This document shows positions 8,449 through 17,409 of a DNA stretch of 64,000 nucleotides, piece by piece. The stretch's first letter is position 1; each line of letters begins with the position of its first letter. Origin of the DNA: Lactobacillus gallinarum DSM 10532 = JCM 2011 (GTDB lineage: Bacteria; Bacillota; Bacilli; Lactobacillales; Lactobacillaceae); the NCBI RefSeq assembly GCF_001434975.1, contig NZ_AZEL01000047.1, positions 1 through 64,000 on the forward strand, given 5' to 3'. The notes below the pieces were generated by a model that had not been told where the DNA came from, made no database searches, and was given only the letters and a program-made list of their open reading frames with translations. The position numbers were made by a program, and so were the translations under genes.

Positions 8449-9690
8449 ATGGTAGAAAATCAAAATGATAATCAAAATCAACCTAGAAGAAAGAGCGGTA
8501 ACAAAATTATCGCTACTGCAGCAATCGTTGGCGTAGTTGGCGGACTTGTCGGCGGTGGCGTGTCTTATTACGCAATGGACCAAATGAATAATGGTCAAGC
8601 TAATAACACTGCACAAACCAGTATTTCTTCAAGCAGCAGCAAGGTTTCTGAAAAGAGTGCCAAAAATGGTGGTACGATGACTGCTGCTTATAATGATGTG
8701 AAAGGTGCGGTTGTTTCTGTCATTAATTTGAAGCGACAATCAGCTTCAAGCGGTGCAGATTCACTTTATAGTAGCTTGTTTGGCGATGATAGCGACAGTT
8801 CTTCAAGTAAGAGCGGCAAGCTTGAAACTTATAGTGAAGGTTCTGGTGTCGTTTACATGAAATCTAATGGTAAAGGCTACATTGTAACTAACAACCACGT
8901 TATTTCCGGTAGTGACGCAGTACAAGTTTTGCTTGCTAATGGTAAAACTGTAAATGCTAAGGTTGTGGGTAAAGATAGTACAACTGACTTAGCCGTTTTA
9001 TCAATTGATGCTAAGTATGTAACTCAAACGGCTCAATTCGGCGATTCTAAGCACCTAGAAGCCGGTCAAACCGTAATTGCGGTTGGTTCACCACTTGGTA
9101 GTGAATATGCTTCTACGGTAACGCAAGGGATTATTTCAGCACCTGCAAGAACAATCTCTACTTCATCAGGCAATCAACAAACAGTTATCCAAACTGATGC
9201 CGCAATTAACCCAGGTAACTCTGGTGGTGCATTAGTTAACTCAGCTGGTCAAGTTATTGGTATTAACTCAATGAAGTTGGCACAATCAAGCGATGGTACT
9301 TCTGTAGAGGGGATGGGCTTCGCAATTCCTTCAAATGAAGTAGTAACTATTGTTAATGAACTGGTTAAGAAGGGTAAGATTACGCGTCCACAACTTGGCG
9401 TGAGAGTAATCGCACTTCAAGGTATTCCAGAAGGTTACAGAAGCCGTTTGAAGATTAAGTCTAACCTTAAGAGTGGTATTTACATTGCATCTGTCAATAA
9501 GAGTGGTTCTGCTGCAAATGCAGGCATTAAGAGTGGCGATGTCATTACTAAGGTTGACGGCAAGAAAGTTGACGATGTTGCATCGTTACACAGTATCCTT
9601 TACAGTCACAAAGTCGGTGATACCGTAAATGTAACCGTGAACAGAAATGGTAAATACGTTGACATGAAGGTAAAACTTGAAGGCAACTAA
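8449..9690 (+). CDS. htrA: Membrane-anchored serine protease HtrA (DegP type)
   Basis: The 413-residue protease has an N-terminal membrane anchor (about 18-42), a low-complexity Ser/Asn linker, a trypsin-like domain with triad H150 (NNHVIS), D180 (TDLAVL) and S258 (GNSGGAL), and one C-terminal PDZ domain (about 315-410). It degrades or refolds misfolded exported proteins. TGAGGGGAGAG precedes ATG 8449, and 80 bases separate it from walJ, so it probably also has its own promoter. A terminator follows. The wal-htrA order is conserved in lactobacilli. Confidence 0.96.
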   Translation: MVENQNDNQNQPRRKSGNKIIATAAIVGVVGGLVGGGVSYYAMDQMNNGQANNTAQTSISSSSSKVSEKSAKNGGTMTAAYNDVKGAVVSVINLKRQSASSGADSLYSSLFGDDSDSSSSKSGKLETYSEGSGVVYMKSNGKGYIVTNNHVISGSDAVQVLLANGKTVNAKVVGKDSTTDLAVLSIDAKYVTQTAQFGDSKHLEAGQTVIAVGSPLGSEYASTVTQGIISAPARTISTSSGNQQTVIQTDAAINPGNSGGALVNSAGQVIGINSMKLAQSSDGTSVEGMGFAIPSNEVVTIVNELVKKGKITRPQLGVRVIALQGIPEGYRSRLKIKSNLKSGIYIASVNKSGSAANAGIKSGDVITKVDGKKVDDVASLHSILYSHKVGDTVNVTVNRNGKYVDMKVKLEGN

Positions 9691-9723
9691 TTAATAAATA
9701 AAAATATTTAAGCAAAGAAAAAG

Positions 9724-9763
9724 AGCTATATCATGCGGATTAAATGCAGATATAGCTTTTTTT
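9724..9763 (+). terminator. Terminator of htrA
   Basis: AGCTATATC (9724-9732) pairs with GATATAGCT (9749-9757), followed by a T-run. Confidence 0.85.
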
Positions 9764-9848
9764 ATTAACTATAATAATGTGTAACAAGAAAAAGTTCGTT
9801 TTCTTCATTTGTCAAGAAACTGCTAATGAAAGAGTGCTTGTTGACAAA

Positions 9849-10126
9849 TGTGGATAACTCTGTGGATTGTGGATAACTCGGCTGATTTTGTGCTTGATTA
9901 GTGTGGATAATATTTTTAAAAATAAGTGAATAAATTTTGTTAAAACGTGCGTTCATGCTGGTATGTTAGGCTTTTTAACGTAAAGTTTGTGAAAAATGCT
10001 TATCCATAGGTAAAATGTGGGAAAGTTTTTTGAAAAAAATTCAATAAAATTTTGACCACAAAGTATTGAAGATGCAGTTAATAATACCACAAAATGTAGA
10101 TTGTGTTTTGAACAGGATGTGGAAAA
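9849..10126. promoter_or_regulatory. Cluster of DnaA boxes between htrA and rlmH
   Basis: Three exact DnaA boxes (TGTGGATAA, complement of TTATCCACA) lie at 9849-9857, 9868-9876 and 9902-9910. Single-mismatch boxes are at 9861-9869 (TGTGGATTG), 10000-10008 (TTATCCATA) and 10118-10126 (TGTGGAAAA). The stretch 9764-10169 has no other gene and contains A/T-rich tracts near 9911-9945 and 10021-10056. No dnaA or dnaN gene is near, so this is more likely a DnaA-binding regulatory or initiator-titration site than the main origin. That interpretation is inference; the boxes themselves are visible. Confidence 0.7.
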
Positions 10127-10169
10127 CTACAGTGGAATTTCTGTTAATTTTGATGATAAACTAGTAAGT

Positions 10170-10649
10170 ATGAATATTAAGATTGTTTGTGTTGGAAAAT
10201 TAAAAGAAAAGTATTTTAAAGATGCGATTGCGGAATATAAAAAGCGGCTAAGCCGCTTTGCGAAAGTGTCGATTGTACAGGTGCCTGATGAAAAAGCACC
10301 GGAGAAATTCAGTGCGGCTGAAGATGAACGCGTCAAGCAGATCGAAGGCGAGCGGATTCTGAGCAAGATTAAGGATAAGGAGTATGTCTACGTGACTGCG
10401 ATTAAGGGTAAGCAGCGCAGTAGTGAGGAATTTGCGAAGGAGATTCAGGATCTGGCTACGTATGGTCATTCGGATATCACGTTTGTGATTGGCGGCAGCC
10501 TGGGAACCAGCGATGCTGTTAATAAGCGCGGGGATGACCTGATTAGTTTTGGTAAGTTGACGATGCCGCACCAGTTGATGCGGGTGGTATTGATTGAGCA
10601 GATCTATCGTGCGTTCATGATTAATTCGGGTAGTCCGTATCATAAGTAG
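10170..10649 (+). CDS. rlmH: 23S rRNA pseudouridine(1915) N3-methyltransferase RlmH
   Basis: The start is ATG 10170 ([16 protein letters not shown]), giving 159 residues, the standard RlmH length. The frame stays open upstream to about 10101, but those residues are foreign to the family. It is a SPOUT-class methyltransferase acting on the 70S ribosome; visible signatures are [28 protein letters not shown] (knotted SAM site) and the C-terminal [19 protein letters not shown]. No strong ribosome binding site is present. It lies downstream of the DnaA-box cluster, two of whose weaker boxes fall just before the start. Confidence 0.95.
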   Translation: MNIKIVCVGKLKEKYFKDAIAEYKKRLSRFAKVSIVQVPDEKAPEKFSAAEDERVKQIEGERILSKIKDKEYVYVTAIKGKQRSSEEFAKEIQDLATYGHSDITFVIGGSLGTSDAVNKRGDDLISFGKLTMPHQLMRVVLIEQIYRAFMINSGSPYHK

Positions 10650-10652
10650 AGC

Positions 10653-10677
10653 AAAAATCCCTAATAAGGGATTTTTT
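10653..10677 (+). terminator. Terminator of rlmH
   Basis: AAAATCCCT and AGGGATTTTTT form a hairpin with an AATA loop four bases after the stop codon. Confidence 0.88.
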
Positions 10678-10780
10678 AATTTGCGCATTTTCAAAATAAT
10701 GTATACTCATTTCACGATAGAAATATACTATGCCATTAGTTTAAGTTAAGTGATTTTAGATATTTAGGAAGGACAAAATC

Positions 10781-11675
10781 ATGAACAAGAGAACTAAATT
10801 AATCAGCTTGGCTGTAGCTGCCTTGTTAACGGTAGCACCTACAATTACTTCAACTGTACAAGCTGATACTACGACAAATGCTGTTACTACTACTGCTAAT
10901 AAAACTAGCACTAATCCTGTAATTACATTTGCTGGTAAAAGTTATGATCAGGATCAATCAATTAATGATGTAACGGATAATGCTTCATTTAATTACATCC
11001 CTGTAAGAAAAGTGAATTCTATGAGTGATACACTTGCAGCAATTCAAAAAGCTTTTACAGCTACAGTTTCTAGCAATGATAAAACTCCTGTAACAGTTAA
11101 AGTTAACATGGATAGTTTTAACTGGGAGGTAGCTGGTAAATATCCAACTACGGTAACTGTGGTACAGTAACAGTTAACAATGTTTCATATACTAGACTTA
11201 ATAGTGCCAATTCGGATATATACATTCATACCTCTGATATTGAAGGTAGCGGCAGTACGTCTAGTGATACTAAGCTCACTACTTCTGCGGAACCAGTTAA
11301 TAAGACTTTGATGCATACTGCTATTCTTTATAACGATAAAGGTAAGTCATTAGGCAAAAAGTATTACTCTTATCGTAAAGTTTCTGTTTTACCAAATACA
11401 GTAGATATTAATGGTAGCGAATATTATAAATTAGCTTTAGGAGACGACTACAACGAGGCTTACATCAAGGCTTCAAATATAAGCGTACTTTAAAACGTAA
11501 CGCCTACGTTTACGCAACCAGCAAGCGCCGTGCCGATTACACTGTACTTAGAAAGGGTCGAATCATCACCACATATGGTGGCTCATACAAGTTCAGGAAC
11601 GGCAAGCGCTACTACCAGGTAGCCGGCGCAACCGCAACCAACAAACGCTACGTTAAAGTAGTGAATTTCAAATAG
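10781..11675 (+). pseudogene. Frameshifted SLAP-domain S-layer-like surface protein
   Basis: The gene starts well: GGAAGGAC before ATG 10781 and a clear signal peptide ending VQAD. The first frame encodes an S-layer-like N-terminal region to a stop at 11168-11170. Homologous sequence continues in another frame from about 11162 to 11491 ([35 protein letters not shown]) and in a third frame from about 11487 to 11675 ([42 protein letters not shown]). The last two parts are tandem SLAP modules. About five residues usually found between the modules (GTKRT-like) are missing at the second break. Two separate disruptions indicate real decay rather than one reading error. Confidence 0.85.
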
Positions 11676-11706
11676 GCTCACAAACGCAGTGAAAGAATGA
11701 AGAAAG

Positions 11707-11741
11707 ACGAAGAAGCAGAAATTGCTCCTTCGTTTTTGTTT
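11707..11741 (+). terminator. Terminator of the SLAP pseudogene
   Basis: ACGAAGAAGCA and TGCTCCTTCGT pair with one mismatch, followed by a T-rich tail. Confidence 0.75.
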
Positions 11742-11780
11742 TATTCTTAAAAAAGTAAACGTATTTAACATTTTTACATC

Positions 11781-11809
11781 AAAAAAGACTGACCAATCAA
11801 GGTCAGTCT
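11781..11809 (-). terminator. Terminator of pepI
   Basis: A perfect AGACTGACC/GGTCAGTCT hairpin with six T on the minus strand, directly after the pepI stop codon. Confidence 0.9.
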
Positions 11810-11813
11810 ATTA

Positions 11814-12698
11814 TTATTCATCATATTGATCCAGCCACTTCTGCAGCAGTGCAACATATTCATCAGTTTGTTCAACAAATGACATGTGGCCGCATCCTTC
11901 AAACAACCGCCACTTACTGCCGACAATCTCGTCTTGCATTGTTTTAGCCACATATGGCGTACATAAATCATCGGTTCCACTCGTAATCAGAGTTGGAACT
12001 TTTATTTTGCCTAATTTATTCGTGTACTCATAGTCATGCAGATTGCCTTCCGGAGTATATTCATTCGGTCCCCATGCTGTTTCATACGCAACGGTGCCGC
12101 CACGCTTTTTGCGCATCACGCACTCCGGCCAGGTCTTCGTCATATCGATGGCATGTTGATTCATGAAATGCTCGTTAGCCTTCAAATAGTCAGGATCGTT
12201 AAAATTGCTGGTCAACTCAGCTCTATGAATCGCTGCTTGCTCCTCAATTGGCAAATACTTAATCATGCGGTGGAGTTCTTTACTCCAAAGGGATGCCGAT
12301 GACAGGGTAGAAGACAGAATCAAGCTCTGAATGCCTTTTGGATGATAGTCACACATGTAAATAATGGCGAGCATCCCGCCCCAGCTTTGTCCAAGCAAAT
12401 GCATCTTGCGTAATGCCAAATGTTCACGTAACGCTACTAATTCCTTCACCCAAGTTTCCTTAGTGTAAAGTTCAGGATGATCATCAGGGATGCTGCTTTC
12501 ACCGCAACCTAATTGGTCATACATAATGATGCGGCGCCCGTCTTTTTGTGCTAATTCATCCAGCACCTCAAAATAATTGTGGCTTGAGCCAGGTCCGCCA
12601 TGAAGCAGCACTAGCGGCGGCTTTTTGCTTCTTTTACCAACAATTCGATAATAAGTTTCGTAGCCCATGAAGGGCATCTTTCCTTCAATAATTTCCAT
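11814..12698 (-). CDS. pepI: Proline iminopeptidase PepI
   Basis: The 294-residue alpha/beta hydrolase (S33 family) releases N-terminal proline from peptides in the cytoplasm, part of casein-peptide use by dairy lactobacilli. It shows the oxyanion motif HGGPGSSH (33-40), nucleophile S105 in GQSWGG, acid in SGTDDLCTP and His in GCGHMSF. From memory it is very close to L. helveticus PepI, which has the same length. It begins eight bases after the ecfT stop and ends at a terminator, so it is the last gene of the ecfA-ecfT-pepI unit. Its ribosome binding site (AGTAGG) is weak, suggesting coupling to the upstream gene. Confidence 0.96.
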   Translation of the reverse strand: MEIIEGKMPFMGYETYYRIVGKRSKKPPLVLLHGGPGSSHNYFEVLDELAQKDGRRIIMYDQLGCGESSIPDDHPELYTKETWVKELVALREHLALRKMHLLGQSWGGMLAIIYMCDYHPKGIQSLILSSTLSSASLWSKELHRMIKYLPIEEQAAIHRAELTSNFNDPDYLKANEHFMNQHAIDMTKTWPECVMRKKRGGTVAYETAWGPNEYTPEGNLHDYEYTNKLGKIKVPTLITSGTDDLCTPYVAKTMQDEIVGSKWRLFEGCGHMSFVEQTDEYVALLQKWLDQYDE

Positions 12699-12706
12699 CT
12701 TTTTGC

Positions 12707-13360
12707 CTACTTAAAAATAAACAACGAAATATTAACCAAAATCAATAAAGTAAAGAAGATCAGCCAATATTTTTTTGTTAATGGAATTGCCACGATAGTT
12801 GATCTCTTCTGTCCTTCGACATAGCCGTGGGATTCCATTCCTTGCGCTAAATTGTCGGCGGAGTTGAGTGCTACCAAGATTGACTTAAAGTAGAGTACCG
12901 GTGACCAAAAACTCAGATACATCCCGCGCATCATGGCCGCAGCTCTAATTTGTTTAACTGCAATTTTCATTCGCGGAATAATATTGATTGCCGCCAAAAC
13001 GCCATACGCAAATTTACTAGGTAGATGCAGATTTTGTTCAAGCGAACGAGCGAAATCTGTCGCCGTAGTGTTTCTCGTGACACAAGCAATGGTCAAAGTA
13101 TAAACGTACACACGGGTCGACAGATTCCAAGCGTAATATGCATCAGGCGTCGGTGAGAACCAAAACAGCGTCGCAAATATCGTGAACGCTGCGATAAATG
13201 GCACGGCGATTAACAAAATCAATTCCTTGATCCTGATTCTAGTAATTAATAGATAAATCAACGCAAAAACAATGACAATCAAATTGGTAGTTAAGCTAGC
13301 CTTCAAAGATATTTCCAGGGAAATAATAAAAGCCAAAATAAACTTTAAACTAGGATTCAT
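12707..13360 (-). CDS. ECF transporter transmembrane subunit (EcfT-like)
   Basis: The start is set at ATG 13360 (MNPSLKFILAF), which follows GTGGAGGAG and lies two bases after the ATPase stop. An in-frame extension upstream would overlap the ATPase. The 217-residue protein has five to six membrane helices and the cytoplasmic coupling region with paired Ala-Arg-type motifs (RAAAMMRGMYL; AQGMESHGYVEG, matching the AMESRGY-type motif of CbiQ/EcfT proteins). It is the energy-coupling scaffold of an ECF vitamin or metal importer. No substrate-binding S subunit gene is adjacent, so the substrate cannot be assigned. Confidence 0.88.
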   Translation of the reverse strand: MNPSLKFILAFIISLEISLKASLTTNLIVIVFALIYLLITRIRIKELILLIAVPFIAAFTIFATLFWFSPTPDAYYAWNLSTRVYVYTLTIACVTRNTTATDFARSLEQNLHLPSKFAYGVLAAINIIPRMKIAVKQIRAAAMMRGMYLSFWSPVLYFKSILVALNSADNLAQGMESHGYVEGQKRSTIVAIPLTKKYWLIFFTLLILVNISLFIFK

Positions 13361-13362
13361 GG

Positions 13363-14712
13363 CTACTCCTCCACATATTTTAGCTGCTGGTCCGCAAAAA
13401 CAAGCCTGTAATCGCAAAATTGAGCTAATTCGTCTATCTGATGGCTAATGATTAAAAACGTCTGGTGGAGCTTCTCTTGGCATTCTTGCATCAGTTGCAG
13501 AACTAACTCAATCGAGTCATGATCCAGTCCGCTCAGAGGCTCATCAATTAGCAACACATTATGCTTAGTCATCAGCATTAACAAAATTTGCAGCTTCTTT
13601 TGCTGACCACCAGATAAAGAATAAACTACTTGATCAAGATGCTGTTTTAGCTGTAATTTGTCTAGCCATTCATCAATTTTTTCATCAGTAAAAAAGTGAT
13701 TGCGGTCTTTTTTGCTTAACTCAATCTCATCCTTGACGGTGACTGTTAAGAACTGATCGCTTGCCTTTTGAAAAATTTGTGCTACCTGAGATAAATATTT
13801 ATGGTATTTTATCTTTGCAATTTCATTATCTAAATAGGTAAAATTACCTTTGTACGGAATCATTTTAGTCATTGCTTTAAATAGTGATGTTTTGCCGACA
13901 CCATTTGAACCAGTAATTAGAGTTGTTTTGCCGTAGATTTTTAGTTTGTTTTGTTTAAGCAAAAGACGATTTTGTCTGATCTGTGTCTTGTTTAGCTCGA
14001 AAACGGGTGTGCCGGTTGGCAACACAAAAGAATAAGATCGTGCATGGAATTGTTTATTTTGCGTAAACAATTTATTTTTTTCATTAGCAGATAATTCTTT
14101 AACGGTTTTACCTTCAAATTGATATAGTTGATCACAAATTTGCTCATAATCATCCAATACGTGGTCGCTTAATAGGATCGTTCTTCCAGTTTCAGCTAAG
14201 CTTGCTAATTTTTTTATCAAAAAATGACGTGTGTTAGGATCACAACTAGCAAAAGGTTCATCTAGCAAAAAAACATCGACATCCATTGCGATTAAGACGG
14301 CTAGGGCTACACGCTGCTGTTGACCACCTGATAATGTACTAATTTTTTGGTCAAGCAAATCTGCAATTTTGGTGAATTCCACTGCCTTTTTTATGTGGAG
14401 GTCATAATCCTTAGCTTTTATTTGCAAATTTTCTAACGCAAAGACGATTTCTTCACGTGGCGTTGTCATCGTAAATTGTTCCGCAGCATTTTGAAACATC
14501 ATGGCCGCTTTTTGACCATGAAGATCAATTCCTCCTGTTAATTTTCCAGCATATTTTGGATAGAGTCCCGCAATAATTTTTAGTAGCGTGGATTTGCCGC
14601 AACCTGTTGGTCCAATTAAAAGATTAAAACCAGGTGCGATATTCATATTAAGCTGGTGGATAAGGGGTTCTTTTTCGTAAGAAAAGGTTACATCACTAAT
14701 TTCTATCATCAT
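13363..14712 (-). CDS. Duplicated ECF-type ABC ATPase (fused EcfA-EcfA')
   Basis: The 449-residue protein is two ABC domains in tandem. Domain 1 (about 1-220) has [26 protein letters not shown] and a SDH switch; domain 2 (about 240-449) has GSNGVGKTS, LSGGQQKK, VLLIDEPLSG and ISHQ. Both halves have Walker A and B and a signature motif, so both may be active. Such fusions (YkoD type) pair with an EcfT subunit in group I ECF transporters, and ecfT follows two bases later. It is the first gene of the minus-strand operon, divergent from an AraC regulator that may control it. Confidence 0.92.
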   Translation of the reverse strand: MMIEISDVTFSYEKEPLIHQLNMNIAPGFNLLIGPTGCGKSTLLKIIAGLYPKYAGKLTGGIDLHGQKAAMMFQNAAEQFTMTTPREEIVFALENLQIKAKDYDLHIKKAVEFTKIADLLDQKISTLSGGQQQRVALAVLIAMDVDVFLLDEPFASCDPNTRHFLIKKLASLAETGRTILLSDHVLDDYEQICDQLYQFEGKTVKELSANEKNKLFTQNKQFHARSYSFVLPTGTPVFELNKTQIRQNRLLLKQNKLKIYGKTTLITGSNGVGKTSLFKAMTKMIPYKGNFTYLDNEIAKIKYHKYLSQVAQIFQKASDQFLTVTVKDEIELSKKDRNHFFTDEKIDEWLDKLQLKQHLDQVVYSLSGGQQKKLQILLMLMTKHNVLLIDEPLSGLDHDSIELVLQLMQECQEKLHQTFLIISHQIDELAQFCDYRLVFADQQLKYVEE

Positions 14713-14867
14713 AATTCTGATTGTACAAAATGATTTTTTGCCTGTCTACTGCCGTAAAAGAGTCATTTCGATACAATAAAGCAATTATACACAATGCTAA
14801 ATATCTTTTTGTTTTATAATGTACTTATAGTACTATTATTATTTGTTTAATTAAGGAAGGTGGACAT

Positions 14868-15809
14868 ATGGCAGCTGTTGCTCTGGATCAATATCTGGCT
14901 AGCGTATTAAAATCAAACATAACAGATAAGAACGAGGTAAAACTCGAGGCTGGCAATCCCGATTTTGATCTGTTTACAATCTACCTTGAAAATCATAATA
15001 CTGGCATTCATCGCTATCGCATGGATGTCTCGACAATCTTATATGTCGCCAAAGGTACTGTGACGATTAAGAGTGGTGAAAAGATTATCCCAATGAAATC
15101 CGGTAATGTTCTTTTACTTACGGAAAATAGCATTTATGAGATTACCAAACAAACATCAGATACAGTACTTGCTAAACTAAAATTTAAGCCCGGTTTTAGA
15201 TATCGTAAATACTTTAATGATTTTAGTTGTAAAGGCAGCAGGGAAATGAAGGTTATTAAGCAAATAGTTGATAGCCTTGAAAACGAGCATGCTTTATGGT
15301 TAAAAAATAATCAAATCACTCGTGCCTCTCAAGTAATGCAACATATTATTGGAGGATATTTGAATAATGATATCTTCATCAAGGCATTAATTCAGGCCGA
15401 GTTAACGGTGATGCTTATTATTTCAATTAGAACCCAAAGAATGGCAACGCCAACTAATTTGGATAAAACTAAATTTGAAAAGAAATCATTGAATAATTAT
15501 ATTGATATGCACTTTGCGGATGCATCTCTAGCAGAAGCAGCTAAGTACTTTGGCTTTAATCCTAACTATTTCTCAAATATGGTTAAAGCTAAGACTGGTA
15601 AGAGCTTTGTTGATCATGTAGATGAGAGAAGAATGCAAGAAGCACGTGAATTGCTTGCCCAACCAGATTTATCATTGAAAGAAATTATCGGGCGTGTAGG
15701 TTATTCAAGCAAGTCTTTCTTCTATAAGAAATTCAACCAATACTATCACATGACGCCAGCTGCTATGCGAGAAGAGCTATTTAGACAAGCTAATATCAAT
15801 TTAAAGTAA
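14868..15809 (+). CDS. AraC-family transcriptional regulator
   Basis: The 313-residue protein has an N-terminal cupin-like sensor (about 20-110; TILYVAKGTVTIKSGEKIIPMKSG split over the fold) and a C-terminal double HTH (about 210-305; SLAEAAKYFGFNPNYFSNMV and the AraC signature ending FYKKFNQYYHMTPAAMRE). GGAAGGTGG precedes ATG 14868. It is divergent from the ECF-pepI operon with about 155 bases between starts, so control of that operon, in response to an unknown small molecule, is a reasonable inference. It ends at a terminator shared with htpX. Confidence 0.9.
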   Translation: MAAVALDQYLASVLKSNITDKNEVKLEAGNPDFDLFTIYLENHNTGIHRYRMDVSTILYVAKGTVTIKSGEKIIPMKSGNVLLLTENSIYEITKQTSDTVLAKLKFKPGFRYRKYFNDFSCKGSREMKVIKQIVDSLENEHALWLKNNQITRASQVMQHIIGGYLNNDIFIKALIQAELTVMLIISIRTQRMATPTNLDKTKFEKKSLNNYIDMHFADASLAEAAKYFGFNPNYFSNMVKAKTGKSFVDHVDERRMQEARELLAQPDLSLKEIIGRVGYSSKSFFYKKFNQYYHMTPAAMREELFRQANINLK

Positions 15810-15810
15810 A

Positions 15811-15842
15811 AAGAATCTGGAAATTTTCCAGATTCTTTTTTT
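15811..15842. terminator. Bidirectional terminator between AraC gene and htpX
   Basis: AAAGAATCTGGAAA and TTTCCAGATTCTTT form a near-perfect inverted repeat with A- and T-runs. Confidence 0.9.
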
Positions 15843-16737
15843 ACATGTGTTCAAGTCTGTTAATTCTATCTTCTGTAGGTGGGTGAGTATCGAAAAGATG
15901 CGATAGGCCATGATTATGGAATGGATTTTCGATATATAGCCCAGCACTACTACGATCAGCCTGCTTCATTGGCTGACTATTTTCGATTTTTCTCAAAGCA
16001 GAAATTAATCCTTGCGGATTACGCGTTAATTCTACAGAGGAAGCATCTGCTAAATATTCTCTATTGCGTGAAAGAGCCATTTGAGCAAGGGAAGCCGATA
16101 ATGGTCCTAAGATTAAAACAAAGACAATGGCTACCACTTTAAAGATTATCTCAAAGGCATTTGAATCACGATCATCGTCACGATCGCGGCCGCCACCAGC
16201 AAACCAGATGTAACGAGATGCCATGCCGGAAATAAAGGAAATTACTCCGACCAGCACAACAGCAATGGTGGAAAGCAGAATGTCGTAATTGCGTACATGT
16301 GATAATTCATGTCCTAGTACGCCTTCTAGTTCCTCACGATCCATCAGTTGAAGAATGCCTTCTGTTACAGCTACCGCACTGTGGTTAGGATCTCGTCCTG
16401 TCGCAAAGGCGTTGGGACTTGGATCAGGAATAATATAGACGCGGGGCATTGGTACCCTTGCTACCATAGCCATATCTTCAACGATATGCCACAATTCAGG
16501 ATTATCTGCTTCCTGAATTTCTTGAGCATGGTTAAGACTCATAATCATATTGGCCGGATTTTGCCACATAATTAATAAGTAAATTAAACTACCTGCTAAG
16601 GCAATGATGATTCCCATCCATGGACTATTGCTAAAAAGATAGCCTAGTCCAGCACCAACGAGGGCTAAAATTACCACAAAGAGAACCATAATTAACGCAG
16701 TTTTACGCTTGTTACGGGCAATTTGTTGGTATAACAT
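15841..16737 (-). CDS. htpX: Membrane zinc metalloprotease HtpX
   Basis: The 298-residue M48 peptidase has two N-terminal membrane helices (about 14-34 and 38-58), zinc motif GHELSHVRNYD near residue 142 and two further helices. The downstream glutamate lies in SRNREYLADASSVEL. It is a quality-control protease for membrane proteins. It follows lemA by 14 bases in the usual lemA-htpX order. A proline- and asparagine-rich active-site flank (PDPSPNAFATGRDPNHSAVAV) is typical of the family. The ribosome binding site TAGAAGGAAAA precedes ATG 16737. Confidence 0.96.
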   Translation of the reverse strand: MLYQQIARNKRKTALIMVLFVVILALVGAGLGYLFSNSPWMGIIIALAGSLIYLLIMWQNPANMIMSLNHAQEIQEADNPELWHIVEDMAMVARVPMPRVYIIPDPSPNAFATGRDPNHSAVAVTEGILQLMDREELEGVLGHELSHVRNYDILLSTIAVVLVGVISFISGMASRYIWFAGGGRDRDDDRDSNAFEIIFKVVAIVFVLILGPLSASLAQMALSRNREYLADASSVELTRNPQGLISALRKIENSQPMKQADRSSAGLYIENPFHNHGLSHLFDTHPPTEDRINRLEHM

Positions 16738-16751
16738 AATTTTCCTTCTAA

Positions 16752-17312
16752 CTAAAACTTAACTTTAGGAACAGCCTTTTCTTCAGTTGGGGTTTCCAAG
16801 TAATCGATCTTGGTAAAGCCATGAATTTTGGCGATCAAGTTGGAAGGGAAAGTAAGCAATTTTTGATCGTATGATGCAACACTTGAGTTGTAAAGCTGAC
16901 GAGAGTAAGCAATCTTGTTTTCTGTGTTGGTTAATTCTTCTTGAAGTTTTAAGAAATTTTGATTTGCTTTTAAGTCAGGATATGCTTCGGCCAATGCAAA
17001 AATTGATTTTAAAGAATCAGTAATTTGATTGGACAACTTCATTGCTTCTTCGTGATCTCCCTGAGGAACGTTAACTAATTGATCACGTAACTTAACTACA
17101 TCTTCTAAAGTTGATTTTTCATGTTTGGCATAGCCTTTAGTAGTTTCAACTAAATTAGGAATTAAGTCATTACGGCGCTTAAGTTGAACATCAATTTGAC
17201 TCCATGATTCATCAACGAAAACGCGAGATTTTTGCAATCCGTTGTAAATTACAATATAAATACCGACTAATAAGACAATGATAATTAAAATTATCCATAC
17301 TAATGGTGACAT
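16752..17312 (-). CDS. lemA: LemA family membrane protein
   Basis: The 186-residue protein has a single N-terminal membrane helix (about 5-25) followed by a long helical domain with the LemA signatures SWSQIDVQLKRRNDLIPNLVE and YNSSVASYDQKLLTFPSNLI. LemA proteins form four-helix bundles at the membrane with unclear biochemical role. Coupling to htpX suggests a part in membrane-protein quality control. GAAAGGGG precedes ATG 17312. It is the first gene of the two-gene unit. Confidence 0.95.
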   Translation of the reverse strand: MSPLVWIILIIIVLLVGIYIVIYNGLQKSRVFVDESWSQIDVQLKRRNDLIPNLVETTKGYAKHEKSTLEDVVKLRDQLVNVPQGDHEEAMKLSNQITDSLKSIFALAEAYPDLKANQNFLKLQEELTNTENKIAYSRQLYNSSVASYDQKLLTFPSNLIAKIHGFTKIDYLETPTEEKAVPKVKF

Positions 17313-17370
17313 AATATTCCCCTTTCTATACGTTTATTTAATTTTATCCATTTCTGATATTGGAGGCAAT

Positions 17371-17398
17371 AAAAGAAGAATGTCTAAGCGACATTCTT
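17371..17398 (-). terminator. Terminator of the anion permease gene
   Basis: AAGAATGTC and GACATTCTT form a perfect nine-pair stem, followed on the minus strand by a T-rich tail. Confidence 0.8.
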
Positions 17399-17409
17399 AA
17401 TGAAAAATA

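Noticed and set aside
9841-10130. Main chromosomal origin oriC
   Set aside because: DnaA boxes are present but dnaA, dnaN, rpmH or gidB are not in the window; main oriC is expected beside those genes.
10248-10694. Long minus-strand frame opposite rlmH
   Set aside because: It is antisense to a well-identified gene and runs through its terminator; no ribosome binding site.
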